Shown here: piece after piece, positions 35,401 through 43,033 of the stretch
How positions within the stretch are numbered: the first letter of the stretch is position 1
How the letters are laid out: the number at the start of each line of letters is the position of its first letter
Assembly: GCA_041395245.1 (NCBI GenBank)
Contig: JAWLAY010000011.1
Span: 62,001 to 126,000, forward strand
DNA: 64,000 nucleotides
DNA from: Aquimonas sp041395245
GTDB taxonomy: Bacteria; Pseudomonadota; Gammaproteobacteria; Xanthomonadales; Xanthomonadaceae
Direction: 5' to 3'
Translations under genes and position numbers: made by a program
Notes under the pieces: generated by a model
Told to the model about the DNA's origin: nothing
Database searches by the model: none
What the model saw: the letters and a program-made list of their open reading frames with translations, nothing else

Positions 35401-35875
35401 CAGTTTCTCCTGGAAAGCAACCGACCCCGATAGCGCCTCGGATCAGCAACTGAAGTCGCCGGCGATCAGCCTGCCCGGCGGCCAGTCACCGTTGACGCTG
35501 CAGTTCTTCCACTATCGCGATATCGAGGAACGTTCTGCCGGTGGCTGCTACGACGCGGGCGTCATCGAAGTCTCCACCAATGGCGGCGGCAACTGGTCGG
35601 CCATTCCGGATGCCGCGCTGCTGACCGATCCCTACAACGGAGCAATCCAATCCGGCAACGTGCTGGTCGGGCGCAATGGTTGGTGCAATCTGAAGAACTG
35701 GACGCGCAGCGTCGTCAATCTCGATGCCTATGCCGGACAGGAGGTGAGCTTCCGCTTCCGGCTGACTTCCGACGGTAGTGTCGGTGCCGAGGGTTGGTAC
35801 ATCGATGATGTGCGGGTTCAGTCGTGCACAGCCCCCCTATCGCCCGACCTGATTTTCCGCAACGGGTTCGAATAG
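32450..35875 (+). CDS. Secreted S8 subtilase (KP-43-like) with C-terminal Fn3 and MAM-like domains
   Basis: A 1141-residue secreted protease. The signal peptide probably ends at ALA-DVW (27/28). A long N-terminal prodomain precedes the catalytic domain, with Asp301 (VDTGVDRSHPD), His337 (GGGHGTHVGG), Asn454 (SAGNSGPGAS) and Ser543 (CSGTSMAAPHVSG). The downstream ALLVNGAVDMG and NEGWGRV segments and beta domain are KP-43-like. A fibronectin-III-like unit (about 860-940) and a MAM/immune-inhibitor-A-like beta domain (about 950-1125) follow, and the protein ends in LIFRNGFE. GGGGGAGA lies upstream of the ATG. It is not a recent duplicate of its neighbour: the domain layout differs. Confidence 0.9.
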   Translation: MMHSMRLRSLSAAIALGLLGTSPTALADVWRIENVPANQRAAVLSQASRSYVYGDTLWYEAESAPKLPVGARIERVIDAGRVRVGSFDFDPISEASRAAVQPFSTTATGHGLRLVQLHAPAQEGWLESLQSLGMKVLQYYPHQTYLVWADASAVSRAGSIEFVRWQGNFGQFYKINADLAQREGLINNVQIEFYNDTNPAEVLDWLKSIGADVVSHGKAQPDGAFWDAWVKVDASTLQTIAAHPQVLWLGYASPKRGLDDEMSDQIQVGNFNASNVPQVGYLPWLLDFGFEGNGVTWAIVDTGVDRSHPDLLPNLGAGFTTADCTGTGGDDSSGGGHGTHVGGIVAGLGLGDGAGGDAEADANGFLYGLGVAPSATLYPIVSGCSAWPPAGGWQLHSKLAIAGGAVGMNASWTSGEGTAHGYQASERTHDLMVRDGDFDTPAAEPFVVVFSAGNSGPGASTLTAPKEAKNPIVTASGVNFRAGSIDAISGFSSRGPAVDGRLGPTIAAPGESIASTKRIAGASSCATSIAGTGNRYALCSGTSMAAPHVSGAVVQLTDWWRTQNAGATPSPAMLKALLVNGAVDMGTADIPNANEGWGRVLTPSSMGEGVLREYRDQSTVFNATGEQQEITVGIPDPLQPLKITLVWTDAAGAVGANPALVNNLDLEVTTGGSTYRGNVFAAGVSTTGGSADTRNNTEQVLVPAPGGDATITIKATAINGDGVPGGDSTDQDFALVCSNCAEAASFGLSTDVVSQSVCAPAAASFDVDLSSILGFSESVTLSLPDAPANATVTFGANPLTPPDGTSLIIGNTSAVAPGSYSMTLTGTAASVTKTRPLSLSLFNAAPSTANLLLPNNLASNQSATPSFDWADASQAQSYLIEIDDNADFSSPTLSATVNNSAYTATSALATSTTYYWRVTAANTCGSSNVSPVFSFTTEAAPGDCNLGDQVQTAFGEDFETGAVGWSSTGTGNTWAQSGSRVNSGSFSWKATDPDSASDQQLKSPAISLPGGQSPLTLQFFHYRDIEERSAGGCYDAGVIEVSTNGGGNWSAIPDAALLTDPYNGAIQSGNVLVGRNGWCNLKNWTRSVVNLDAYAGQEVSFRFRLTSDGSVGAEGWYIDDVRVQSCTAPLSPDLIFRNGFE

Positions 35876-35890
35876 GCACGCTCGGCAGGA

Positions 35891-35918
35891 TCCCCGGTGT
35901 CGGCATCGGCGCCGGGGA
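35891..35918 (+). terminator. Strong hairpin after the plus-strand subtilase
   Basis: TCCCCGGTGTC (35891-35901) pairs with GGCGCCGGGGA (35908-35918) around a six-base loop. This makes an 11-bp stem with two G-U pairs, 15 bases after the stop codon. There is no T-run, so it may act with Rho or as an mRNA 3'-end stabiliser. Confidence 0.5.
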
Positions 35919-35999
35919 ATGTCCGTATCAGGGTGGGGGCGAATCATCACGATTTGGCATCGACGGACGTTGCCTGCGCCGGTACGATGCGCGACTCGC

Positions 36000-36662
36000 A
36001 TGAACGATCATAACCAGCCCCCTTTGCTCGCGGCCCACGGACTGCAGTTTCATCGCAACGACGAACTGATCTTTGGCCCGGTTGATTTCCACGTCAGTCG
36101 CGGCGAAGCCGTGCTGGTGCATGGAGAGAACGGCGCCGGGAAAACCACCCTCTTGCGGGTTCTTGCCGGACTGTTGCGAGCCTCGGACGGGCGAATCGAG
36201 ATTGACGGTGTGATCGCCGATCGCCACAAAGTCGCGGAGTCGACCGCCTTGCTGGGTCATCTGCTGGGGCACAAGGGCGAACTGACAGCGGAGGAGAACC
36301 TGCGTTTTTCGCTGGGCATCTACGGACAGCGTCCGGGTCTGTCACCGGCCAGCGCGCTGGCGGCGGTCGGCCTTGCTGGATTCGAGGACAGCCCCGCGCG
36401 CACCTTGTCCGCCGGACAACGCAAACGCCTGGCCCTCGCGCGCATGCTGAGCATTCCCGCTCGTCTGTGGCTGCTGGACGAGCCCTATGCCAACCTCGAC
36501 CTGCCAGGCATCGATCTGGTCAACCGGCTCATTGCGCATCATCTGCATCGTGGCGGCGGGGCTCTGGTTACCAGTCATGGCGCCTACGCGACGGGTGCGG
36601 TCAGAACGCGAACGCTGGTTCTGCGTGCGGCGGCGGCCAGCGTCATGGAGGTGTCCGCATGA
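36000..36662 (+). CDS. ccmA: Cytochrome c maturation ABC transporter ATPase CcmA
   Basis: The ATPase of the CcmABCD complex that releases holo-CcmE for c-type cytochrome assembly (System I). The 220-residue protein has Walker A GENGAGKTT, the signature LSAGQRKRLALARML and Walker B WLLDEPYANLD. ATG 36000 gives the family N-terminus; the frame stays open about 80 bases upstream without family similarity, and no strong ribosome-binding site precedes the ATG. It is the first gene of ccmABCDEFGHI and overlaps ccmB by four bases (ATGA). A TCGACG-17-TACGAT pair just upstream could be a weak promoter giving a very short leader. Confidence 0.94.
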   Translation: MNDHNQPPLLAAHGLQFHRNDELIFGPVDFHVSRGEAVLVHGENGAGKTTLLRVLAGLLRASDGRIEIDGVIADRHKVAESTALLGHLLGHKGELTAEENLRFSLGIYGQRPGLSPASALAAVGLAGFEDSPARTLSAGQRKRLALARMLSIPARLWLLDEPYANLDLPGIDLVNRLIAHHLHRGGGALVTSHGAYATGAVRTRTLVLRAAAASVMEVSA

Positions 36663-37342
36663 CTCAGCCATCCGTGTCGCGGGCGGTTCGCGCCCTGTTG
36701 CGACGAGACTTGCTGCTGGTTTGGCGACGTCGTGGCGATGCGATCAATCCGGCGCTGTTCGCATTGCTGGTAGCCAGCCTGTTTCCCTTGGCCATCGGAC
36801 CGGAGCCCAAGCTGTTGAGTCAGATCGCTCCCGGGATTGTCTGGGTTGCACTGCTGCTGGCCAGTCTGTTGTCGCTGGATACGCTGTTCCGCAGCGATCT
36901 CGAAGATGGCAGCCTGGAACAACTGCTGCTGTCGCCGCAACCGCTGGCCCTGATGATTTTCGTCAAGGTACTGGTGCATTGGTTGACCACCTCGCTGCCC
37001 TTGCTGCTGGCGGCACCTCTGCTTGCCGAGATGCTGTTTCTTCCCGGCAGATTGCTACCGGTCCTGATGGCTTCACTTCTACTTGGCACACCATTGCTCA
37101 GTCTGATCGGTGCCATGGTCGTCGCCTTAACAGTGGGTATGCGACGCTCTGGCATGCTGCTGGCCTTGCTGGCTTTGCCACTGTATGTGCCCGTACTGAT
37201 TTTTGGTGCGGGTTGCGTCATGGCCGCCGCGCAGCAACTGCCCTACGAAGGCGCGCTGTATCTGCTGGGTGCTGGCCTGGCGATGTTCAGCGTGCTGACG
37301 CCCTTGGCCACAGCCACTGCACTGCGCATATCCCTTACGTGA
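36659..37342 (+). CDS. ccmB: Heme exporter membrane protein CcmB
   Basis: The membrane component that pairs with CcmA. The 227-residue product begins MTQPSVSRAVRALLRRDLLLVWRR and has six hydrophobic segments with the typical PEPKLLSQIAPGIVWVALLLASLL and SLLLGTPLLSLIGAMVVAL stretches. The start lies in the ATGA overlap with ccmA and is preceded by GGAGGTG, so translation is coupled. The next gene, ccmC, begins 33 bases downstream. Complete, with no frameshift. Confidence 0.94.
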   Translation: MTQPSVSRAVRALLRRDLLLVWRRRGDAINPALFALLVASLFPLAIGPEPKLLSQIAPGIVWVALLLASLLSLDTLFRSDLEDGSLEQLLLSPQPLALMIFVKVLVHWLTTSLPLLLAAPLLAEMLFLPGRLLPVLMASLLLGTPLLSLIGAMVVALTVGMRRSGMLLALLALPLYVPVLIFGAGCVMAAAQQLPYEGALYLLGAGLAMFSVLTPLATATALRISLT

Positions 37343-37375
37343 GTATTCCGGCACACATCGACTGGCATTGTTGAC

Positions 37376-38148
37376 ATGAATCCCCTTCTTCGCTGGTTTC
37401 ACCAACTTGGCTCGCCGCCCTACTTCTATTGGTTTGCCGGACGCGCCATGCCCTGGTTCTACGGCGCGGCCGTGCCGATGCTGCTTTGGGGCCTCTGGAC
37501 CGCACTTTATGGTGTGCCGGTGGATTACCAGCAGGGCGACAGCTACCGCATCCTTTTTATCCACGTGCCTGCCGCGTGGATGAGCCTGTTCATCTACTTC
37601 GTGATGTGCGTGAACGCTTTCATCGCACTGGTCTGGCGAATCAAGCTGAGCGAGTTGCTGGCGATGCACAGTGCGCCCTTGGGAGCCGCCTTCACCTTGT
37701 TGACGCTGCTGACCGGATCGCTGTGGGGCAAGCCGATGTGGGGAACCTGGTGGACCTGGGACGCCAGACTGACCTCGGAACTGGTTCTCCTCTTCCTTTA
37801 CCTGGGCGTGATGGGCTTGTATGCGGCCATCGAAGATCGCCGGTCGACCGCGCGCTGCCGGATTCCTGGCGCTGATCGGAAGCATCAGTAATGCCCGATC
37901 GTGCATTCTCCGGTGGAGTGGTGGAGCTACGCTGCATCAGGGGCGCGACGATGAAGCTGTTCGGTGCGTCGACCATGGACCCCAGCATGATCACGCCGCT
38001 GATCGCACTCGCGTTTGCAGCCTTCAGCTCGGTTCGTAGGTTCGCTGCTGGCACGCACTTGAGCCGCACTGGTCGAAGCGGAATCGGCAAGGAATGGGTG
38101 CGGGAGTCTTTGGTGAAACCAAAGGCAAGTCGGGGAAAGTCCGCATGA
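37376..38148 (+). CDS. ccmC: Heme transporter CcmC, frameshifted in its last third
   Basis: CcmC binds heme in its WWD domain and delivers it to CcmE. The first 160 residues are clean and contain FIHVPAAWMS (external His) and the tryptophan-rich WGTWWTWDARLTSE. After about 37850 the frame is lost. Recognisable pieces continue in other frames (HQG-x-TMKLFG with the second heme-ligand His, SMITPLIALAFA, KEWVRESL) up to the stop at 38148. Both apparent losses (about 37852, 37893, 37907) and gains of a base (runs near 37914-37945) are needed to join them. Total length fits a normal protein of about 250 residues, so errors in the consensus are more likely than decay. Confidence 0.85.
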
Positions 38149-38163
38149 GGCGAATGGTTCGAC

Positions 38164-38334
38164 ATGGGCAAATATGGTCTGTATGTCTGGAGCAGTTATG
38201 GACTGTTCGTCCTGATGCTGATCTGGGACCTGCTTTGGCCAGTGGAAAAGCCGTAGCCCCGTCAACAGATACTTCACCGCGCGCGCCGCAGGCAGGCGAG
38301 ACAACAATCCAGTACGGAGCTTCCGCTGCCATGA
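38164..38334 (+). CDS. ccmD: Heme exporter protein CcmD, interrupted by an in-frame TAG
   Basis: A very short membrane protein of the CcmABCD complex. The ATG at 38164 opens MGKYGLYVWSSYGLFV, the characteristic CcmD start and single membrane helix. After WPVEKP an in-frame TAG occurs at 38254. The same frame continues with a basic stretch (RQQILHRARRRQARQQ) to a TGA at 38332 that overlaps the ccmE ATG. CcmD proteins normally have such a basic cytoplasmic tail and about 50-60 residues, so the tail is probably real and the TAG an error or mutation. The alternative is a genuine 30-residue CcmD. Confidence 0.75.
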
Positions 38335-38908
38335 ATCCGGTTCGCAGAGACGTCTCACCATCGCCCTGCTGGTATTGCCGGTGGTGTTGCCGGAACCTTG
38401 ATTACCAAGCCTTGCAGGAAAATCTGACCTACCTGCACTCCCCGGCGGAGGTCGTGGCGGGCAGAGCGCCTGTCTGATTCGGTGTTCCGTTTTGGTGGTG
38501 TGGTTCTGGAAGACAGCGTCAGTAACCGCCGCATCAGGAAACCCGTGAAGTCGAGTATGATTCGTGGTCACCGACCGTGCCTATGAATATCCGGTGGTGT
38601 ACCGCGGCGTCCTGCCGGATCTCTTCCGTGAAGGTCAGAGCGTCATCGCGCGTGGCCGCATCGTCGATGCGGAATTCGTGGCGGAGGAAGTGCTGGCCAA
38701 GCATGACGAAAGCTATATGCCGCCCGAGGTTGCCGACAAGATCACCCAGGCGCAGATCGCCAAAGCGGAAGAACTGAAACGCGCCGCCAGTGCTTCTGCG
38801 CCAGCCCCGGAAGGAAGCCCGGAACCCGCTCCAACTCAGGGTTTTGAAGGCGGCAAGAAACCTGACAGCAACGAGACACCTGTCACCGAAGCCCCCAAGC
38901 AAGGATGA
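38331..38908 (+). CDS. ccmE: Heme chaperone CcmE, frameshifted
   Basis: A periplasmic heme chaperone that carries heme covalently and passes it to CcmF/H. The start ATG 38331 sits in an ATGA overlap with the ccmD frame and begins MNPVRR. The membrane anchor and the segment TLIT..LQENLTYLHSPAEVVAGRAP are recognisable in shifting frames (breaks near 38350, 38390, 38412 and 38470-38560). From 38564 the frame is clean through VTDRAYEYPVVYRGVLPDLFREGQ and LAKHDESYMPPEV, which has the heme-binding His and the nearby Tyr. A Pro/Glu-rich tail follows. The functional core is present, so consensus errors are likely. Confidence 0.85.
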
Positions 38909-38917
38909 GTGAGGCGC

Positions 38918-40888
38918 ATGATTCCTGAACTCGGTCAACTCAGCCTCATCCTCGCTACGCTGCTCGCGTTTCTCCTGACCGTTCTTCCCCTGTGGGGTGC
39001 GGCCAGGGAAGACCGTCGATTGATGACGTCGGCTCGATCACTGGCCTATGGCCAGCTCGTGTTCCTCGTTATCTCCTTTGTCCTGTTGACGACGAGTTTT
39101 GTGCAGCAGGATTTTTCCGTTCGCTACGTGGCGGCCAACTCCAACAGTCTGTTGCCATTGATGTACCGTTTTTCCGCGGTATGGGGCGCGCACGAAGGTT
39201 CACTCCTGTTGTGGGCAATGACACTGGGCATCTGGACCGCCGCCGTGGCCCGATTCAGCCGGTCGCTGCCCTTGAATGTCGTGGCACGGGTGCTCGGCGT
39301 GATGGGATTTGTCAGCATCGGATTCCTGCTGTTCATGCTGGTGACCTCCAACCCGTTTGACCGTCTGTTGCCTGCGGCAGCCGAAGGGCGTGACCTGAAT
39401 CCCTTGCTGCAGGACCCCGGGCTCATATTCCACCCGCCGATGCTCTACGTCGGCTACGTCGGTTTCGCGGTGGCATTTGCCTTTGCCATCGCCGCGCTGC
39501 TTTCTGGCGAGATGGATGATCGTTGGGTTCGTTGGTCCCGTCCGTGGACGAATGTCGCCTGGGCATTTCTTACCGTCGGCATTGCGCTGGGCAGTTGGTG
39601 GGCCTATTACGAACTCGGCTGGGGCGGCTGGTGGTTCTGGGACCCGGTCGAAAACGCCAGCTTCATGCCGTGGCTGGTCGGCACGGCACTGATCCATTCT
39701 CAGGCCGTCACGGAAAAGCGCGGTAGTTTCCGCAACTGGACACTGCTGCTGGCCATTGCCGCGTTTTCACTTTCACTGCTGGGCACCTTTCTAGTTCGCT
39801 CCGGCGTGCTGACCTCGGTGCATGCATTTGCCGCCGATCCCGAACGCGGCATCTTCATTCTGGCCTTCCTCGCCGTGGTGGCCGGCGGATCATTGTTGCT
39901 GTTCGGACTGCGCGCCAATACCGTCGCAGCGGGCAAATCGTTCGCGCCGCTGTCGCGCGATACCCTGCTGTTGCTGAACAATCTGTTGTTCAGCGTGGCG
40001 GCCGTGATGGTCCTGATCGGCACGCTCTATCCGTTGCTGGCCGACGCGCTTGATCTGGGCAAGATGTCGGTCGGACCGCCGTATTTCAGCGCGCTGTTCA
40101 TCCTGCTGATGGCGCCGGTTGTTCTGCTCATGCCGTTCGGTCCCTTCACGCGCTGGGCCAGCGAACAGTGGGGTCGATTTGTGCCGCTGCTGCGAATCGC
40201 CCTGAGTGCAACCGCCGTAGTGTGCCTGTTCGCCTGGCTTGGTGCCGACGCGTCGCACTGGAAGACCTTCGCAGGCGTCGCGGGTGCCAGCTGGCTGATA
40301 TTCGGCACGCTGCAATTTGTCTGGAAACGTTTCCGCGAGGCGCCTGCTGGTCGCCGTTTCACAGCCGAGATGCTGGGCATGGTGCTGGCGCATCTCGGCA
40401 TGGGCGTTTTTGTTGCGGGCGTGATGATCGTCGAAAGCACCAGCGTCGAACGCGATCTTGCGCTTCGCGCTGGCGAAAGCGCCGAGTTCCGCGGCTATCG
40501 CTTCGAGTTCGAAGGTGTCGCCCATCAGGACGGCCCCAACTACAGTGCGGATCGTGGCTCAATCAGTGTGTATGTCGGCGAGCGCAAGATTGCCAGCATG
40601 CATCCGGAAAAGCGTGCCTACGCCAGCGGTGGCCAGATCATGACCGAAGCGGCCATCGATCCCGGCCTGTTCCGGGACCTCTACGTGGCACTCGGTGAGC
40701 CACTGAATGGCGGCGACAGCTGGGCGGTGCGGGTGTATGTCAAGCCGTTCATCCGCTGGATCTGGCTGGGCGGCCTGTTGATGATGCTGGGCGGATTCAT
40801 CGCCGCCACAGATCGACGATTCCGTCGCCTTGACACTGGCTCGACCCAGGCTGGGACGTCGTCCGCTTCCGTGGGGGTCGCCGCATGA
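38918..40888 (+). CDS. ccmF: Cytochrome c heme lyase subunit CcmF
   Basis: The large multi-pass subunit of the heme ligation complex. The 656-residue product contains the WWD-domain signature WGGWWFWDPVENASFMPWL, conserved heme-ligand histidine contexts (AVWGAHEGSLLLWAM, ALIHSQAVTEKRG) and a periplasmic loop before the last helix. The start could be ATG 38918 (MIPELGQL, preferred) or the GTG at 38909 that directly follows the ccmE stop. No frameshift is present, although the genes on both sides are damaged, which argues that the operon is functional. It overlaps ccmG by four bases. Confidence 0.95.
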   Translation: MIPELGQLSLILATLLAFLLTVLPLWGAAREDRRLMTSARSLAYGQLVFLVISFVLLTTSFVQQDFSVRYVAANSNSLLPLMYRFSAVWGAHEGSLLLWAMTLGIWTAAVARFSRSLPLNVVARVLGVMGFVSIGFLLFMLVTSNPFDRLLPAAAEGRDLNPLLQDPGLIFHPPMLYVGYVGFAVAFAFAIAALLSGEMDDRWVRWSRPWTNVAWAFLTVGIALGSWWAYYELGWGGWWFWDPVENASFMPWLVGTALIHSQAVTEKRGSFRNWTLLLAIAAFSLSLLGTFLVRSGVLTSVHAFAADPERGIFILAFLAVVAGGSLLLFGLRANTVAAGKSFAPLSRDTLLLLNNLLFSVAAVMVLIGTLYPLLADALDLGKMSVGPPYFSALFILLMAPVVLLMPFGPFTRWASEQWGRFVPLLRIALSATAVVCLFAWLGADASHWKTFAGVAGASWLIFGTLQFVWKRFREAPAGRRFTAEMLGMVLAHLGMGVFVAGVMIVESTSVERDLALRAGESAEFRGYRFEFEGVAHQDGPNYSADRGSISVYVGERKIASMHPEKRAYASGGQIMTEAAIDPGLFRDLYVALGEPLNGGDSWAVRVYVKPFIRWIWLGGLLMMLGGFIAATDRRFRRLDTGSTQAGTSSASVGVAA

Positions 40889-41421
40889 TCCGTCGCCTGC
40901 TGCCGTTCTTTGCCTTCGTCGCCCTGTCCGTGCTGCTGTATGCGGGGATTCGGCTGAGTCAGGAACGCGATCCCAACGCCATTCCCTCACCGCTGATCGG
41001 CAAGCCTGCGCCCGAGTTCGCCCTGCCCGCACTGCATCAGCCGGACCAGATTGTTCGCAAGTCCGACCTGTTGGGCCAGCCGTATCTGATGAATGTGTTT
41101 GCCAGCTGGTGCCCTTCGTGTCGCGTTGAGCATCCGGTCATCACCGAGCTATCGCGCAGTGGGCGCCTCAAGGTGATCGGCTTCAACTACAAGGATCAGC
41201 GCGAGGATGCGTTGCGCTGGTTGCAGCAGTTCGGTGACCCGTATGCGCAGATCCTGGTCGACGCCGACGGTCGCGCCGGGATCGACTTTGGTGTCTACGG
41301 CGCGCCGGAAAGTTTTCTGATCGGGGCGGACGGCAGGGTTCTGCACAAGCATGTCGGCCCGGTCACACCTGAGGTGATCGAGCGGGAACTGCTGCCGCTT
41401 CTGCAAGGATCGCAGCCATGA
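40885..41421 (+). CDS. ccmG: Periplasmic thiol:disulfide interchange protein CcmG/DsbE
   Basis: A membrane-tethered thioredoxin-like reductant that keeps apocytochrome c cysteines reduced. The 178-residue protein has an N-terminal anchor (about 5-22), then a thioredoxin fold with Cys76-Pro-Ser-Cys79 in FASWCPSCRVEHP, the GFNYKDQREDALRWL insertion and the cis-Pro loop in YGAPESFLI, all typical of CcmG. It overlaps ccmF (ATGA) and ccmH (ATGA), so the three are translationally coupled. Complete. Confidence 0.95.
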   Translation: MIRRLLPFFAFVALSVLLYAGIRLSQERDPNAIPSPLIGKPAPEFALPALHQPDQIVRKSDLLGQPYLMNVFASWCPSCRVEHPVITELSRSGRLKVIGFNYKDQREDALRWLQQFGDPYAQILVDADGRAGIDFGVYGAPESFLIGADGRVLHKHVGPVTPEVIERELLPLLQGSQP

Positions 41422-41844
41422 AACGAATCCATTGGTTGACGGCGCTGTTGTGGTTGTTGCTGATCAGCGGCAAGGCATTGGCGATCGATCCCCTGCCCTT
41501 CAGGGATGCCGCCGAGGAGGATCGCTTCCGCGCGCTGACCTCAGAGCTGCGCTGCGTGATGTGCCAGAACCAGTCGCTGGCGGACTCCAACGCGATGATC
41601 GCGGGCGATCTGCGCAAGGAAATGTTCGCGCGCTGATGCAGGCGGGCGGAACCGACGCCGAGATCAGGCGTTTCTCACTGAGCTGTATCACCGACTTCAA
41701 GTGCTTTTGACCGCCCCTGCCTGCAGACCAAGACGGCTGCTGTGGTTTGGTCCAGTGGCGATTCTGTTGGCGGGTGTGATCGTGGTGATGCAGGTGTTGC
41801 GCCCACCGCCGCCGAGCCGGATCGGGCACCGGCGCCTCGAATGA
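41418..41844 (+). pseudogene. ccmH: Cytochrome c maturation protein CcmH, frameshifted
   Basis: CcmH is the other thioreductase of the heme lyase complex. The first 72 residues are intact: a signal or anchor segment, then the family motif LRCVMCQNQSLADSNA with Cys46 and Cys49, and LRKEMF. At about 41634 the frame breaks. LMQAGGTDAEIRRF follows in another frame, then a damaged FLTERYGDF-like region, and a recognisable second membrane helix WFGPVAILLAGVIVV. At least three indels are needed. The end at 41844 is an estimate from an in-frame stop just before ccmI. The catalytic part is complete. Confidence 0.75.
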
Positions 41845-41857
41845 CGAGGTGGTAAGC

Positions 41858-43033
41858 ATGTTCTGGATTCTTGCCACACGCTTTCCCAGCAGTCGCGCTT
41901 GCCTCGCTGTTCGTGCTGGTGCCTGTTCAGTCAGACTGAACGACCCCACCGCAGTTCAGCGACGCGCGCCTTGCGGGATGCGCGCCATGCCGGCGTGCTC
42001 AGCGAAACCGAATTCGCCACGCGCAGTACTCGAGTTGCCAGCGATGACCGCATCACCTCGCGCGCCGCTGTGGTTGGGCGCCGGTCTTTTGCTTGTGCTG
42101 TCAGCGAGGCGCATTGCTTGGCTATCGGCATTCCGGTGAGCCGGACGCGTTGAACCCGGAACGGCGGGTCGCCAGTCAGCAACGGCGACAGCCGCAGATG
42201 AGCATGGCCGAAGCCATGAGTGCCGCTCAGAAGCACGCCTGGCGGCATCACCCGACGATCTGGAAGGCTGGATGCTGCTGGTCGCAGCTTGCCAGTGAAC
42301 GCTTCGCCGATGCCTTGCGCGCCTTCACCGAGGCACGGCGGCTGGCACCGGACCAACCCGATGTGCTGGTGGATCTGGCCGAGGCGCAGGCCGATGAACG
42401 CGCCGCAACGTGTTTTCCCGAGACGGCGCTCAGCTTGCTGCACCGAGCCATCGAATTGCAGCCGGCGCACCAGCGCGGACATTGGCTGTGGGTATTGCCG
42501 GCATGCAGGCCGGACGCCCCGCAGACGCCGCGGCGCGCAGGAACGCTGCTGGCCTTGCTGCCCGGCGGTCGAGGCACGCAACAGCCTGATCGAACAGATC
42601 AACAGTACGCCAGAGCGCGAACCTGCCTCCACTGGCTGACACGGCATCGGCCGCACCCGCTACCGCTGCATCGGCGCCAGCGTCTCGCCAGATTCGTATC
42701 CGTGTCAGTCTCGACCCGGCGCTGCAATCACGCACGCAGCCGGAGGCCAGCGTGTTCGTGTTCGCCCGTGCAGCAACCGGCCCGCGCATGCCAGTGGCTG
42801 TCGAGCGACTGACCGTCGCGCAATTGCCCGCCGAGATCGTCCTCGATGATGCCGACAGCGCGATGCCGAGCATGAAACTGTCGCAACTCAGCGAGGTCGT
42901 CATCGGTGCGCGGGTGTCGGCGTCGGGTAATGCGATTCCACAACCTGGGGACCTGGAAGTGCTCAGCCCCGCCTTCCCGCTGAGCGAGCAGGCCAACGAA
43001 CTGAGCTTGCAGATCAATCGCGTGGTCGAGTGA
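41858..43033 (+). pseudogene. ccmI: Cytochrome c maturation protein CcmI, multiply frameshifted
   Basis: CcmI holds apocytochrome c through its periplasmic TPR domain. ATG 41858 follows a GAGGTGG site and begins MFWILAT. Family segments then appear in alternating frames: ALASLFVLVPVQSD, RDARHAGVLSETEFATR, APLWLGAGLLLVLS (second helix), GEPDALNPERRVASQQ, FADALRAFTEARRLAPDQPDVLVDLAEAQA (TPR), FPETALSLLHRAIELQPAHQR (TPR). The last 93 residues (from 42752) are clean: FVFARAATGPRMPVAVERL to the stop overlapping metX. The pieces are in the right order with the right spacing, so several consensus indels rather than rearrangement explain it. Confidence 0.75.

Noticed and set aside
38254..38256. TAG in ccmD as amber recoding (pyrrolysine-type)
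   Set aside because: No recoding element or matching biology is visible, and the surrounding patch is full of apparent sequence errors.
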